DNA from: Sequoia sempervirens
Taxonomy: Eukaryota > Streptophyta > Pinopsida > Cupressales > Cupressaceae
Reading direction: 5' to 3'
Length of the DNA: 64,000 bases
Assembly: GCA_007258455.2 (NCBI GenBank)
Contig: VDFB02270651.1
Location: 701,278,217-701,342,216, forward strand
The position numbers were made by a program, and so were the translations under genes. Position 1 is the stretch's first letter. Every line of letters begins with the position of its first letter. The notes under the pieces are model-generated. The model did not search any database and had not been told where the DNA came from. It saw only the letters and a program-made list of their open reading frames with translations. Of the stretch, positions 34,798 to 44,307 are shown in pieces.

Positions 34798-36178
34798 TGT
34801 AGCATCGTAAATTTTCACCCTTGACAATTTCACACTATGTTTTTCCCCACCTAAATTATTTAACCTAATTAAGAACCTAATTTCCTAAAGTATGCATTCT
34901 ATATCCCATTTGTACCATTTTTTGAGAAATTACAAATATTGAACAAATGCATCCAATTGATATTTTTCCCTAACACTTAATGTCCTAGAAAATAGAGCCG
35001 AGAACCATTTGTTCTAGGGTCTATAGGCCCCCCTTTTTTATTCAAGGGCCAATTTTGAATATGTTTGTGTCAAAATTTTAACATTCAAAATTCAAGCTGC
35101 AAATGTCAGATTTGGTGATTTAGTTTTTGGGAAATTAGAAAAATTCCTATAAATACCTAGTTATTACATCATTTGAAAGATATCTAGAAAACTATTCACA
35201 AACTTATGATTAAGAGCACTATCAAGCAAGTCATGAATAACATTTCAAAGCATTATTGCAATAATTCAAGATCCTAAAATTACGTCAAACCTTATGTGAG
35301 TTCATGTGTGTTTACGCTATCATTATTTGTAAAGAATAACCCATGTTGCAGGTCTCTAAGCAATTCAAGCAATCAAGTAAGCAAGATCCAAGACCTTGAA
35401 GTGATGTGCATAACTTCAATCATTAAAGGAAGCCATTGAAGGGTGGTGAGTTGCAACACTTTGTTGATTCATCATTTCTTCCTATCAATTATTCATTTTT
35501 ATCATTGCCATTGCCATTGTGGAAGTGGAAACACTAATATGGGGTTTGACCAAGGCAAGACCCTAAATGACACAACATTTCTTCTCTTTGTGAGTGTGCA
35601 AATTTCAAGTTTGAAGAGGATTGAAGGAATATTGAAGATAAATTGTTCATCATTGCAATTGAAGCCCTACATCTTTTCAACTCACTAAAATTCACCTACA
35701 AAATTATCTAATAGTGATTGAAGGACTTCAAAACCAAGAATCAAAAGCTCGAATCTGATCAGAGGATTGCAAAAATAGTTTCAAGACACCCCTATAAGGA
35801 CCCATACACCCTTGGGTGACTTTTTCCTTGTATTCAAAGTAAATAACTTTTTAGGATAGGTACATAGTCCCCTACCCTTCCTAGATCTACCTGTAATTCA
35901 CTGTTTTAGTTTATCGGTTGTTGGATTATTGTATTTCTTATATTAGGGCACACAATATAATTAGGTTAATCATAGAAAATCAATTCCAATCCATTCCAAG
36001 ACTCAATAAGATGCAAATCTAGGTTTGATTTTCTCACCTTCATGGTTGAAAGGCAATCTAAAGACCTTGTTGATCTCCATCTCAATGCAACAATAGAAAA
36101 AGACATTCACCCACAACAACACAATTTGAATCCTAGGTTTACAAATTAGACCTAGGGTTCCATTTTTTGTTTGTTTCA
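34798..36178 (+). repeat. Element A 3' LTR, right copy (1,381 bp)
   Basis: Starts TGTAGCATCG, ends ..tttgtttca, followed by atgtg (36179-36183). TATAAATA at 35148-35155. About 96-97% identical to 10604-11984 by eye. Confidence 0.9.
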
Positions 36179-36183
36179 ATGTG

Positions 36184-36931
36184 AAATGGGTGAAAAAATT
36201 ATTTGAGGGTAAAAAATTGAAAACCAACAAGGTGAAAGGGGAAAAACACTTAGAAAATGATCAAACAAGCTCATAAAACAATAAAGTCTTCAAGGTTTAT
36301 AGAGGCCAAATAGATAATTTTATCACTTTATAATTCATTTGGAGAGAGAAAGTTTATTTTTTCTATGCTATTGTAATAATGGAAATTGTACGCCCTTGGA
36401 AATGGTACAATTTCACTTAATTTGGGAATAATTAATGATAAATTGGACTTGATATCATCTTGATCTAGTGTTGTGATGTGTTTCACACATCCACATTAGT
36501 TTTTGGGCCCTATTAAAGCTAAATAAACCTAACTTTTTCTTAATTTAGTGTTGTAAAGTGTATTTATTTACACCTTCACATTAAATTTAGGATGTTTGTA
36601 AACTAAGTGGACCTAATCTAGTGTTGTAATGTGTTTTCCACATTCACATAGGATTTAGGGCCCTTTTGAGCTCAATAGACCCAACTTTGCCTTAATTTAA
36701 TGTTGTAAAGTATATTTATTTGCACTTTCACATTGAATTTTGGGCCCTCTTGCATTTATGACAGGCCTCTAAGACCCTATATTATGCATCCCAAGACATA
36801 TTTTAACTAAAATCCTGACATAAACCTCATATAAACATAACTTACACACTCCCTGACACTTTAGCAATCAAAATAGGCCATGTGGGACCCATATGCCACC
36901 TTGGGCGTATGAGTCCCATGTAAGTGGGACC
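36184..36931. other. Duplicated flank before element B, with the ~78-bp hairpin repeats
   Basis: Shared with 11990-12700. The four-unit array is at 36467-36760. The end holds gggacccatatgcc..gtatgagtccca, a short unit that is repeated again after element B at 48371, so the host had two tandem units where the left copy has one. Confidence 0.65.
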
Positions 36932-38154
36932 TGTAGACATCCAAATTTGGACACTGAATTTATCCAAATTTATCACTTTTCATCTAAACATCCTCTTATC
37001 TGAGTTAATTAAGTAATATTATTATTATTTAATTAATATCTTTAATTCTGCCAAATAATAATTAAATTTGTCACTTTTCATCTAAACATCCTCTTATCTG
37101 AGTTAATTAAGTAATATTATTATTATTTAATTAATATATTTAATTCTGCCAAATAATAATTAAATTTATTACTTTTCATCTAATCTTAATCCATCTCCTA
37201 ATCTCTTCATTAAGGATGTGCACATGTCTAATCCATGATTAGGATGTGTCACATCCTCCAACTTTTGTAAGTTGGCTTCTAATCCTCATTAACCCCTAAT
37301 TATCCTCTAATTACTAATTAGTTAAACCTAATTAGTACCTTGGTCAACTCTCCCCATCCCCTAAGGAATTTTTAATTCCTTTTTATTCACCCTAGGTTCC
37401 CCTCTTCCCCATGTGAATTTTTAATTCACATTTTATTCCTCCTAGAATCCCCTTTTCCCATGCATCTTCTAGAACCTTTGACTTGTCACATCAAGTCACA
37501 TGTGACAAATTCCCACCTTTTGGGAACCTTGTCTTATCCACTAGATTCTTCCAATCATTGTGAATTTTTAATTCACTTTTATTCTCCCAAAGCTTTCCCC
37601 TTCCCCATGTGATCATTGAAAGGTCACATTAAAGTACTTGGAAGGTACTTGTCCTTCCACCTCATGTCCACCTCACCTTTTAGGGCTATATCACATGCCA
37701 CATGTCAAGATGTGAGGGCTTGTGAGTTCTTAACTTACCTTAGCCCTACATCTTGATCATTGGTGGCTCAATCTTGGCCATCCATTTCCCTAGAGATTTC
37801 CAAAATCTCTATAAATACCCCATCTTTTCTCTCATTTAGGGAGAGATCATTTTGCTAGCCAAACTCTTGCAATTTTATTTCTCAATCTACACTTAGCCAT
37901 TTTCATCCATTTTTGTTCAAGCATCATTTGCATCTCACATCTCACATCTTTGCCATCAAGGAGCATACATTCCATCTACAATCAAAGGGCCAACCAAAGG
38001 ATCGATTTGAGACAAGGTATATCTAATATTTTACTATCTTTTGCTTTGTTTTGAATGCAACTAGGCCAATCTTGAGGTGTAGGGTGTCTTTAGTTGTTAT
38101 TTGCTCTCTTGTGTTTGCATCTTATTTTCTAACAAGCAATTTCACCCTATCACA
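36932..38154 (+). repeat. Element B 5' LTR (1,223 bp)
   Basis: TGTAGACATCC..ccctatcaca. It carries a tandem copy of an ~80-bp segment (cacttttcatctaaacatcc.. at 36976 and 37071) that occurs once in the 3' LTR. It lacks a stretch around 47340-47440 of the 3' LTR. TATAAATA at 37810-37817. Confidence 0.88.
37810..37817 (+). promoter_or_regulatory. TATA box of the element B LTR
   Basis: TATAAATA followed by a pyrimidine-rich stretch, kept at 48025-48032 in the 3' LTR. Confidence 0.6.
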
Positions 38155-38158
38155 TTTT

Positions 38159-38176
38159 TGGCACGCCCGATGGGAC
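38159..38176 (+). other. Element B primer binding site candidate
   Basis: TGGCACGCCCGATGGGAC begins four bases after the LTR end. Similar TGGCACGCCC-type sequences are seen at this position in plant Gypsy elements; the tRNA was not identified. Confidence 0.6.
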
Positions 38177-38236
38177 CCACAAATGGGTCATTTTCTTGCA
38201 CGTTTGTTGTTTTTGGCATTTTCACAGGTTCAAGTT

Positions 38237-38800
38237 GCAGAGTGGCGGATTTGACCTCTCTGGTGGTGGACCCGACCTTCTGGTGGCAGACCTGACCTTC
38301 TACTGGCAGACTTGGCCTCCAATGGCGGACCTGACCTTTCAGTGGCGGACCTGACCTCTCTGGTGGCAGACCTGACCTTCTCTGGTGGTGGACCCGACCT
38401 TCCGGTGGCAGACCTGACCTTTTGGTAGCGAACTTGACCTCTTCGGTGATGGACTTGACCTTTTGGTGGCAGAATTGACCTCTGGTGGTGGACCTGACCT
38501 TCTCCAGTGGTGGATTTGACCTTCTGCTCTTTCTTCCTAGGGCCGCCATTTCCAGACCGTTTGTCCGATTGACTCCATTGAAAAGCAATTCTTCTCAGTT
38601 TTTTGTGCTCTTTCTGATGACATATACCACTCCCTACTTTTGAGAAAGCTGCCTGGGAACTTCTCCGGTGGTGAACCTGACCTCAGGTGGCAGACTTGAC
38701 CTTCTCTGGTGGCGGACCTGACCTTCTCCGATGGTGGACCTAACCCCGGTAGTGGACCTGACCTTCTCCAGTGGTGGACCTGACCTCTTGAAGGTGAAAT
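38237..38800. repeat. GGTGGCGGACCTGACC minisatellite, first block
   Basis: About twenty imperfect units of roughly 18-26 bp (tggtggYRgacctgaccttc). They are interrupted at 38519-38650 by a non-repetitive segment that recurs at 39560-39690. The same unit returns at 39438-39570. The reading frame changes between units, so it is not a clean coding repeat. Confidence 0.75.
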
Positions 38801-39437
38801 TTCTAGTTTTTACTGATTTTTCTTCAATAACTTAGACACATAGTCTAATTAGGGGAGTCAATAAACCTTGTTTGGCATGCTTGTGGAAAGATATTTGATG
38901 TATCCAATCCCCTTGCGCCATTTGGAAATCCTGGGTGATGAGAAATCGTAGCTTTCCAAGTCCTTTGAGTCACCCTATTTTCCATTTTCTTAGTGGGACC
39001 TGCTTGGGGATTTCATCACCCCAAGGGATGATTCCAACCACGCATACCGGCGAGGTATATAAAGGGGGGAGAGCGAAAGTTGTACCTCAATCCAACCACG
39101 TTGTAATTGGCGAAGCGTCGGGATGACATGAAGAGTTGGTCTGAGCCTTTAGTATCTCGCTAAGGTTCTTGACTCAGGCTTGTAACGGGTTGGTGTTTAT
39201 GGTTTGGGCCTCACGTACCGAGTGTATATCGAGGAATCCTTAGCAACCATGTTCATCCTAGAGTAGAAGACTTTGTTGGCCATACCTGTTTCTACTAATC
39301 TTAGGGTTGTGCTATTTGAATTGTCTTTCTCGTGAAAAACCAGTCAGTCTCAGTTTAGCCAAATCTTTTTATCAATGTTTGCTATATTTTGGGTCATTTG
39401 CCTTACTCATCCATCAAAAAATCAAGCTTAAACTTAT
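38801..39437. other. Element B leader between minisatellite blocks, with an internal TATA-like site
   Basis: No coding content. TATATAAAG at 39056-39064 lies in a less AT-rich setting (ccggcgagg upstream, ggggggag downstream) and looks like a core promoter, about 0.9 kb inside the element. Confidence 0.4.
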
Positions 39438-39744
39438 CCTTTGGCGGACTTGACCTTATCCTTTGGCAGACCTAACCTCATGCTATGGTGGACCTGACCA
39501 CATGCTATGGTGGACCTGACCTTATGCTATGGCGGACCTGACCTCATGTTGTGGCGGACCTGACCTTTTGCTCTTTCTTCTTGGGGCCACCATTTCCACA
39601 CTGTTTATCCGATTGACTCCATTCAAAAATAGTTCCTCATTTTTTTGTGCTCTTTCCGATGACATATACCACTTCATACTTTTGAGAAGTTGGCCAGGGC
39701 ACCTTTTTCTTCCCCTCCCACCTCCTCAAGGGGGCATACCCTAC
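39438..39744. repeat. Minisatellite second block and repeated 130-bp segment
   Basis: GGYGGACCTGACC units (39438-39570) followed by a segment (39560-39690) matching 38519-38650 at about 80% by eye. Together they imply an old ~1.04-kb internal duplication. The short frame over 39529-39774 is part of this. Confidence 0.6.
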
Positions 39745-41035
39745 CATTCTCATCTGTTTACTCATTTCGAGTAAACATTCATCCATTTAACATATCCTTT
39801 CATCATTCTGAACTCTCGTTCTATCATTTCGATCATCCGTTTACTCATTCCAAGTAAACATTCATCCATTTCACATATCCTTTCATCATTCCAAACTCTG
39901 GTTCTGTCATTCTGATCATCCGTTTACTCATTCCAAGTAAACGTTCACCCATTTAACATATCATTTCATCATTTTGAACTCTTGTTCTATCATTCCGCTC
40001 ATCTGTTTACTCATTCTAAGTGAACTTTCATCCATTTCACATATCCTTTCATCATTCCAAACTCTTGTTCTATCATTTCGATCATCCGTTTACTCGTTCC
40101 AAGTAAACATTCCTCCATTTCACATATCCTTTCATCATTTTGAACTCTGGTTCTGTCATTCTGATCATCCGTTTACTCATTCTGAGTAAATGTTCACCCA
40201 TTTAACATATCCTTTCATCATTCCAAACTCTTGTTCTATCATTTCGCTCATCCGCTTACTCGTTTTGAGTAAACTTTCATCCATTTCACATATCCTTTCA
40301 TCATTCTGAACTCTCGTTCTATCATTTTGATCATCCATTTACTCGTTCTGAGTAAACTTTCATCCATTTCACATATCCTTTCATCATTCTGAACTCTTGT
40401 TCTGTCATTTTGCTCATCCGTTTACTCGTTCTGAGTAAACTTTCATCCATTTCACATATCCTTTCATCATTCCAAACTCTCGTTCTGTCATTTCGATCAT
40501 CCATTTACTCATTCTGAGTAAACATTCATCCATTTCACATATCCTTTCATCATTTTGAACTATGGTTCTGTCATTCTGATCATCCGTTTACTCATTCTGA
40601 GTAAACATTCACCCATTTAACATATCCTTTCATCATTTTGAACTCTCGTTTTGTCATTTCGCTCATCCGTTTACTCGAAACGAGTAAACTTTCATCCATT
40701 TCACATATCCTTTCATCATTCTAAACTTTGGTTCTATCATTTTGATCATCCGTTTACTCGTTCTGAGTAAACGTTCACCCATTTAACATATCCTTTCATC
40801 ATTCTGAACTCTCGTTTTATCATTTCGTTCATCCGTTTACTCGTTCTGAGTAAACTCTCATCCATTTGACACATCCTTTCATCATTCTGAACTCTGGTTC
40901 TATCATTCTGATCATCCATTTACTCATTCCGAGTAAACGTTCATCCATTTAACATATCCTTTCATCATTCTGAACTCTCATTCTGTCATTTCACTCATCT
41001 GTTTACTCGTTGCAATCAATCATTTACTCGTTTTG
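39745..41035. repeat. 83-bp tandem array with a hairpin in each unit
   Basis: The core gtaaac recurs at 39771, 39854, 39937, 40020, 40103, 40186, 40269 and on to 40684 and 40933. Every interval I checked is exactly 83, or a multiple of it, giving fifteen units plus partial ends. Each unit has GTTTACTC-N5-GAGTAAAC or a variant. The unit at 40664-40684 is a perfect nine-base stem with an AAA loop. The array decays after 41016. Substitutions are frequent (mostly C/T) but indels are absent. Confidence 0.92.
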
Positions 41036-41622
41036 AGTATTCATTCATCCATTTTTATCGTTCATTCCTCCAATCAAATCATCCAAATCCCTTGAACTTT
41101 GTCTCGGGTTATTATCCAAATTGACCAAAGTATCTGATCTGACCATCATCATCAACATCCTCTTAGGATTGTCATCCATCCTAATTCAATCTTCATTGTT
41201 GGCTCAATCAATCCATTTTCAATGTCAAAGTGGATTCGGTGCCGCAATCGTTCATTCATCCTTTAATCTGATCAATCAATGTCCTACATCACCTAGGGTA
41301 ATCTTTGAACGGGGTTTATAGTCCCTTTCACCATACTATCCAATTCATCATTCGATCTTATCAATCAATCGATCAATCTTATCCAATCCAATCCAATCAC
41401 ATCCCTATCCAATCACCTTTGACCCAATCAATCTACTTCCATCTCGAAGCAGATTTGGTGTCATAATCATCCATTGATAATCAAATCCAATTTTCAAAAT
41501 CAATCCCATCGCATCATCGCATCATCCTAATCTGAGCTTTAATCCAATCTCGATTTGAGCTTTCCCTAAATCTCGATTTGAGCTTTAGTCCATTTCCATC
41601 CTTTTTTTTCCCTTTCATCATC
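41036..41622. other. Pyrimidine-rich leader before the element B frame
   Basis: Low-complexity tcaatc/atccaat sequence without coding content recognised. It leads into the ATG at 41623. Confidence 0.45.
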
Positions 41623-42351
41623 ATGAATTCTTATCCTCCATCAATAGCGGTCAAGGGAAACCCTAATTACGTCAATGACGATAATGAAAGTCTTGTCGAT
41701 CAAGAAGAATGTGACATGGATCCCCTTGACACTATCATTGCTAGTAAGCTTTCTCCACCCACATTCCAAAATCCAATCACCCCATCGAGTTATCCCATCA
41801 TGTCTTCATCTATGCCTAATCACACTCCTTATGCCACCTTTGACAAGGGATGTCCATCATATCCATTATATCCTTCATCTACATCATCCCCTTATCCTAG
41901 TTTGCTGTCACAATACCCCTATCTCGATCCCCCATCCACATCCTCTTATCTCAATCCTTCATCCACATGTACCCACTACCCTAATCTTTCATACCAATCC
42001 GCTCAGCCTAATACTACATTCACACCTTCCTATCCTAGTCAAACACACCTATCAACTTACCCTAATCCAACATCCACATCTCCCTATATTAATCCAACGC
42101 TTGCATCTTCCCATCCTCATCCACCCTCCCAATACCTTTATTACAACATGCCGCTCATATCTTCTACCAACGATCCACTGTCCATGTCATCCTATCCTAA
42201 TTCCCCATGTCCATATCCTTACCTTAATCCTCCATCCAGTCTTAATCTTCCATCTAATCCTAGTCCACTAATCCATAAACCTTCATCCACTCCCACCTCG
42301 CCATCTCAGCCTAGCGTATTCAAGTTTCTCCAAGGACTTATAACAAAGTAA
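41623..42351 (+). pseudogene. Element B Ser/Pro/Tyr-rich frame, N-terminal part
   Basis: ATG 41623 to TAA 42349-42351, 242 codons. It starts MNSYPPSIAVKGNPNYVNDD, then an acidic patch (DQEECDMDPLD), then a long series of YPNPSS/YLNPPS-type short repeats rich in Ser, Pro, Tyr and Thr. There is no gag core motif, transmembrane segment or known domain. It is the first of several compatible frames spanning 41.6-44.3 kb, joined to the next by a frameshift near 42351-42371. The G-patch downstream suggests it is the N-terminal, disordered part of an element polyprotein; this is inference. Confidence 0.5.
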
Positions 42352-42370
42352 ACATCCCCCACTCCACACA

Positions 42371-43363
42371 TTGCAGTCGTGGAACCATGCCATCCCAACC
42401 CATCATCCATGGTCATTAGTGACAAGACCCTTCTCCATCCAACACCTATCATTGATGATACCATCACATCCTCTGAATCCATTGAGTCCCCATCTCCTAC
42501 CATCACATCCTCTGAATCCACTGAGTGAGTCCCCATCTCCTACCATCACATCTACCAAATCCATTGAACACCCACCCCCTACTCCAAGAGCTGTCGAACC
42601 TATCGACGACACCCAAATCCAATCCACTTCTCCCACTCCTAGTGTTAGTAAAATCCATTCCGATGACTACACCGAATCCTCCATCCTTCCATCTCCCCAA
42701 CTTGAAGAGTCTCTCCAACACTTTGTCATCCTGCCATCCACACAAGATGAGTCATGTCAAGAGTCTAATACAAAGCAGGCTAACATATCCCCTCCTCCAG
42801 ATCAAGATCCTACCATCCCATCTAGTCTACCGCAAGATCACAGTCCCCCATCCATTCCATCCCATGATCCTCTTGACATTCAAGATTCTACCGCTCCATC
42901 TCCGTCTCCATTGCATGAGCCTGCTACCACAAAATCAAATCCTATCATATCCCCTACTCCCTCTCCAGATACCACCCATCCAAATGTTGCTATCCCATCA
43001 TCTCCTTCTCAGGATCCCCCATCATCGCCTAAAAATGCTATCCCCACACTGCTTGCATATCCCCTTGGTACTCTCACATTCTTCCATGGTGGCCTCCTTG
43101 CAGAAGAAAAACACAGTGTATATACCACCCATCATCCCCCACCTAATAATGGACTCACATCATGTTTTTAAAATAACAAAAATCCTATCATGGATCAAAT
43201 GCTCAAGAACATGAACTATCAAGGAAAAGGTCTAGGCCTTCATGAGCAAGGTATTTTAGAGCCCATCCAAGTCAAAGAACAAATCTACATGCAAGGTCTT
43301 GGATCTATTCCCCAAGACTCACAATCTAAACACATTGGTACAACCTCTAGACGCCCTCAATGA
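42371..43363 (+). pseudogene. Element B frame, middle part, ending in a G-patch
   Basis: An open stretch 42371-43171 rich in Ser, Pro and Thr (no ATG at its edge) is followed, after one stop (43169-43171) and in the same frame, by 43190-43363. That piece reads MLKNMNYQGKGLGLHEQGIL, then EPIQV and QGLG. This is the G-patch signature (aromatic, GxGLG, then QGI and PI), a nucleic-acid-binding motif known from cellular RNA-processing proteins and from the polyproteins of some retroviruses and plant Gypsy elements. Its presence ties this Pro-rich product to a retroelement polyprotein. The stop after ..GLTSCF is the only break between the two parts. Confidence 0.7.
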
Positions 43364-43435
43364 GCCTTTTCCAAAAGAAATGTCGACTCTTCCCATCGCT
43401 CCACCAAATCATATGCTGCAATCCCTCCTCCTCTA

Positions 43436-44307
43436 TTGTATTGCCTCAAAACAACCATCCATATTCCTCCTTCATCTGCTCCATCCATCTTGGGTCCTTA
43501 CATCCCTCCATCCACCATATCCCATCCTTCATATACTCCATCCATCTTAGGTTCTTATGTCCCTCGACCCACTATGTCTGCTTTCGGTCCGTATATCCCA
43601 AAATCATCTCCTCTATCTCATCCTTTCATCCATCCAACACCTATCCATGTCATCCATGATAAGCATCCCTCTCACATGTCCCCTTATCAGGATCAACAAA
43701 GGCACATACATAAACATCCTCCATCTACACATAATCCTTATAATCCTACCTCCATCACTCCACATCATCCATCTTCTCACACCCATCCCATTTTAGTACG
43801 AGCACTTTGGATGCCAGAGGAAAAATGCATAAATCCAAATATCCACATGAATCTAAAGCTCCCCATGTCCCCTCTAAAAGACATGGTGAAGTGAAGAAAA
43901 ATCTAAATCCAAATCAAACCCATCAGCCACAAAGGCCCACTAAAGCAAAGATCAAAACCATGTGGATCCCAAAGAAAAAAGATGCAATGCCATCAAATGA
44001 AAAATATGTACGAACATCCAAGGTTGCTAATCCAAAAGCTAATCATACACCCCTTTCATATCCTAAATCTGTTTTGGGTCCTTACATCCCAAAATTCACT
44101 ATCCCATCTCCTCCATTATCCCCACATTCTCCATCCATTAATCCTCTTATCTTTTCACATCCACCACCACATGCACCAATGTTGGTCATGAACTCATCTC
44201 CCCATCACGTATCCACCCCATTATTCTATCCATACCATTTCCAACATCCCACCCATTATCCCCCATATCTTCCCCATCAAATCCATCTCATTCATCCTCT
44301 AGCATAA
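43436..44307 (+). pseudogene. Element B frame, C-terminal part
   Basis: The same frame as the G-patch continues at 43436-43894 with repeats of the type SILGPYIP / AFGPYIP. It then shifts near 43810-43894 to a frame reading SKRHGEVKKNLNPN, then TKAKIKTMWIPKKKD, and another VLGPYIPK repeat, ending at TAA 44305-44307. The basic KTMWIPKK segment resembles basic linker segments in plant gag proteins, but no zinc knuckle, protease or polymerase follows. Function unknown. Confidence 0.5.

Larger units (their letters stand above)
17600..36178 (+). mobile_element. Element A, right copy: pol-less Gypsy-like LTR element, hosting C and E
   Basis: 5' LTR 17600-18977 and 3' LTR 34798-36178, flanked by gtgtg and atgtg. 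Without the nested elements C (about 9.0 kb with target duplication) and E (about 1.2 kb) it would be about 8.4 kb. The internal region holds a gag relic (N-part 21164-22009, core 31002-31900), a protease-like relic, a Pro-rich and an acidic C-part, and then about 1.3 kb without pol. It therefore looks non-autonomous. The order of insertion is element A first, then the segmental duplication, while C and E may be before or after it. Confidence 0.85.

Noticed and set aside
38142..38588. 148-codon minus-strand frame over the minisatellite
   Set aside because: Made of the antisense minisatellite unit and reaching into the LTR end; no function indicated.
39745..41035. CRISPR-like array (regular repeats with dyads)
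   Set aside because: Repeats are contiguous with no unique spacers, the unit is 83 bp, and the setting is a plant retroelement.
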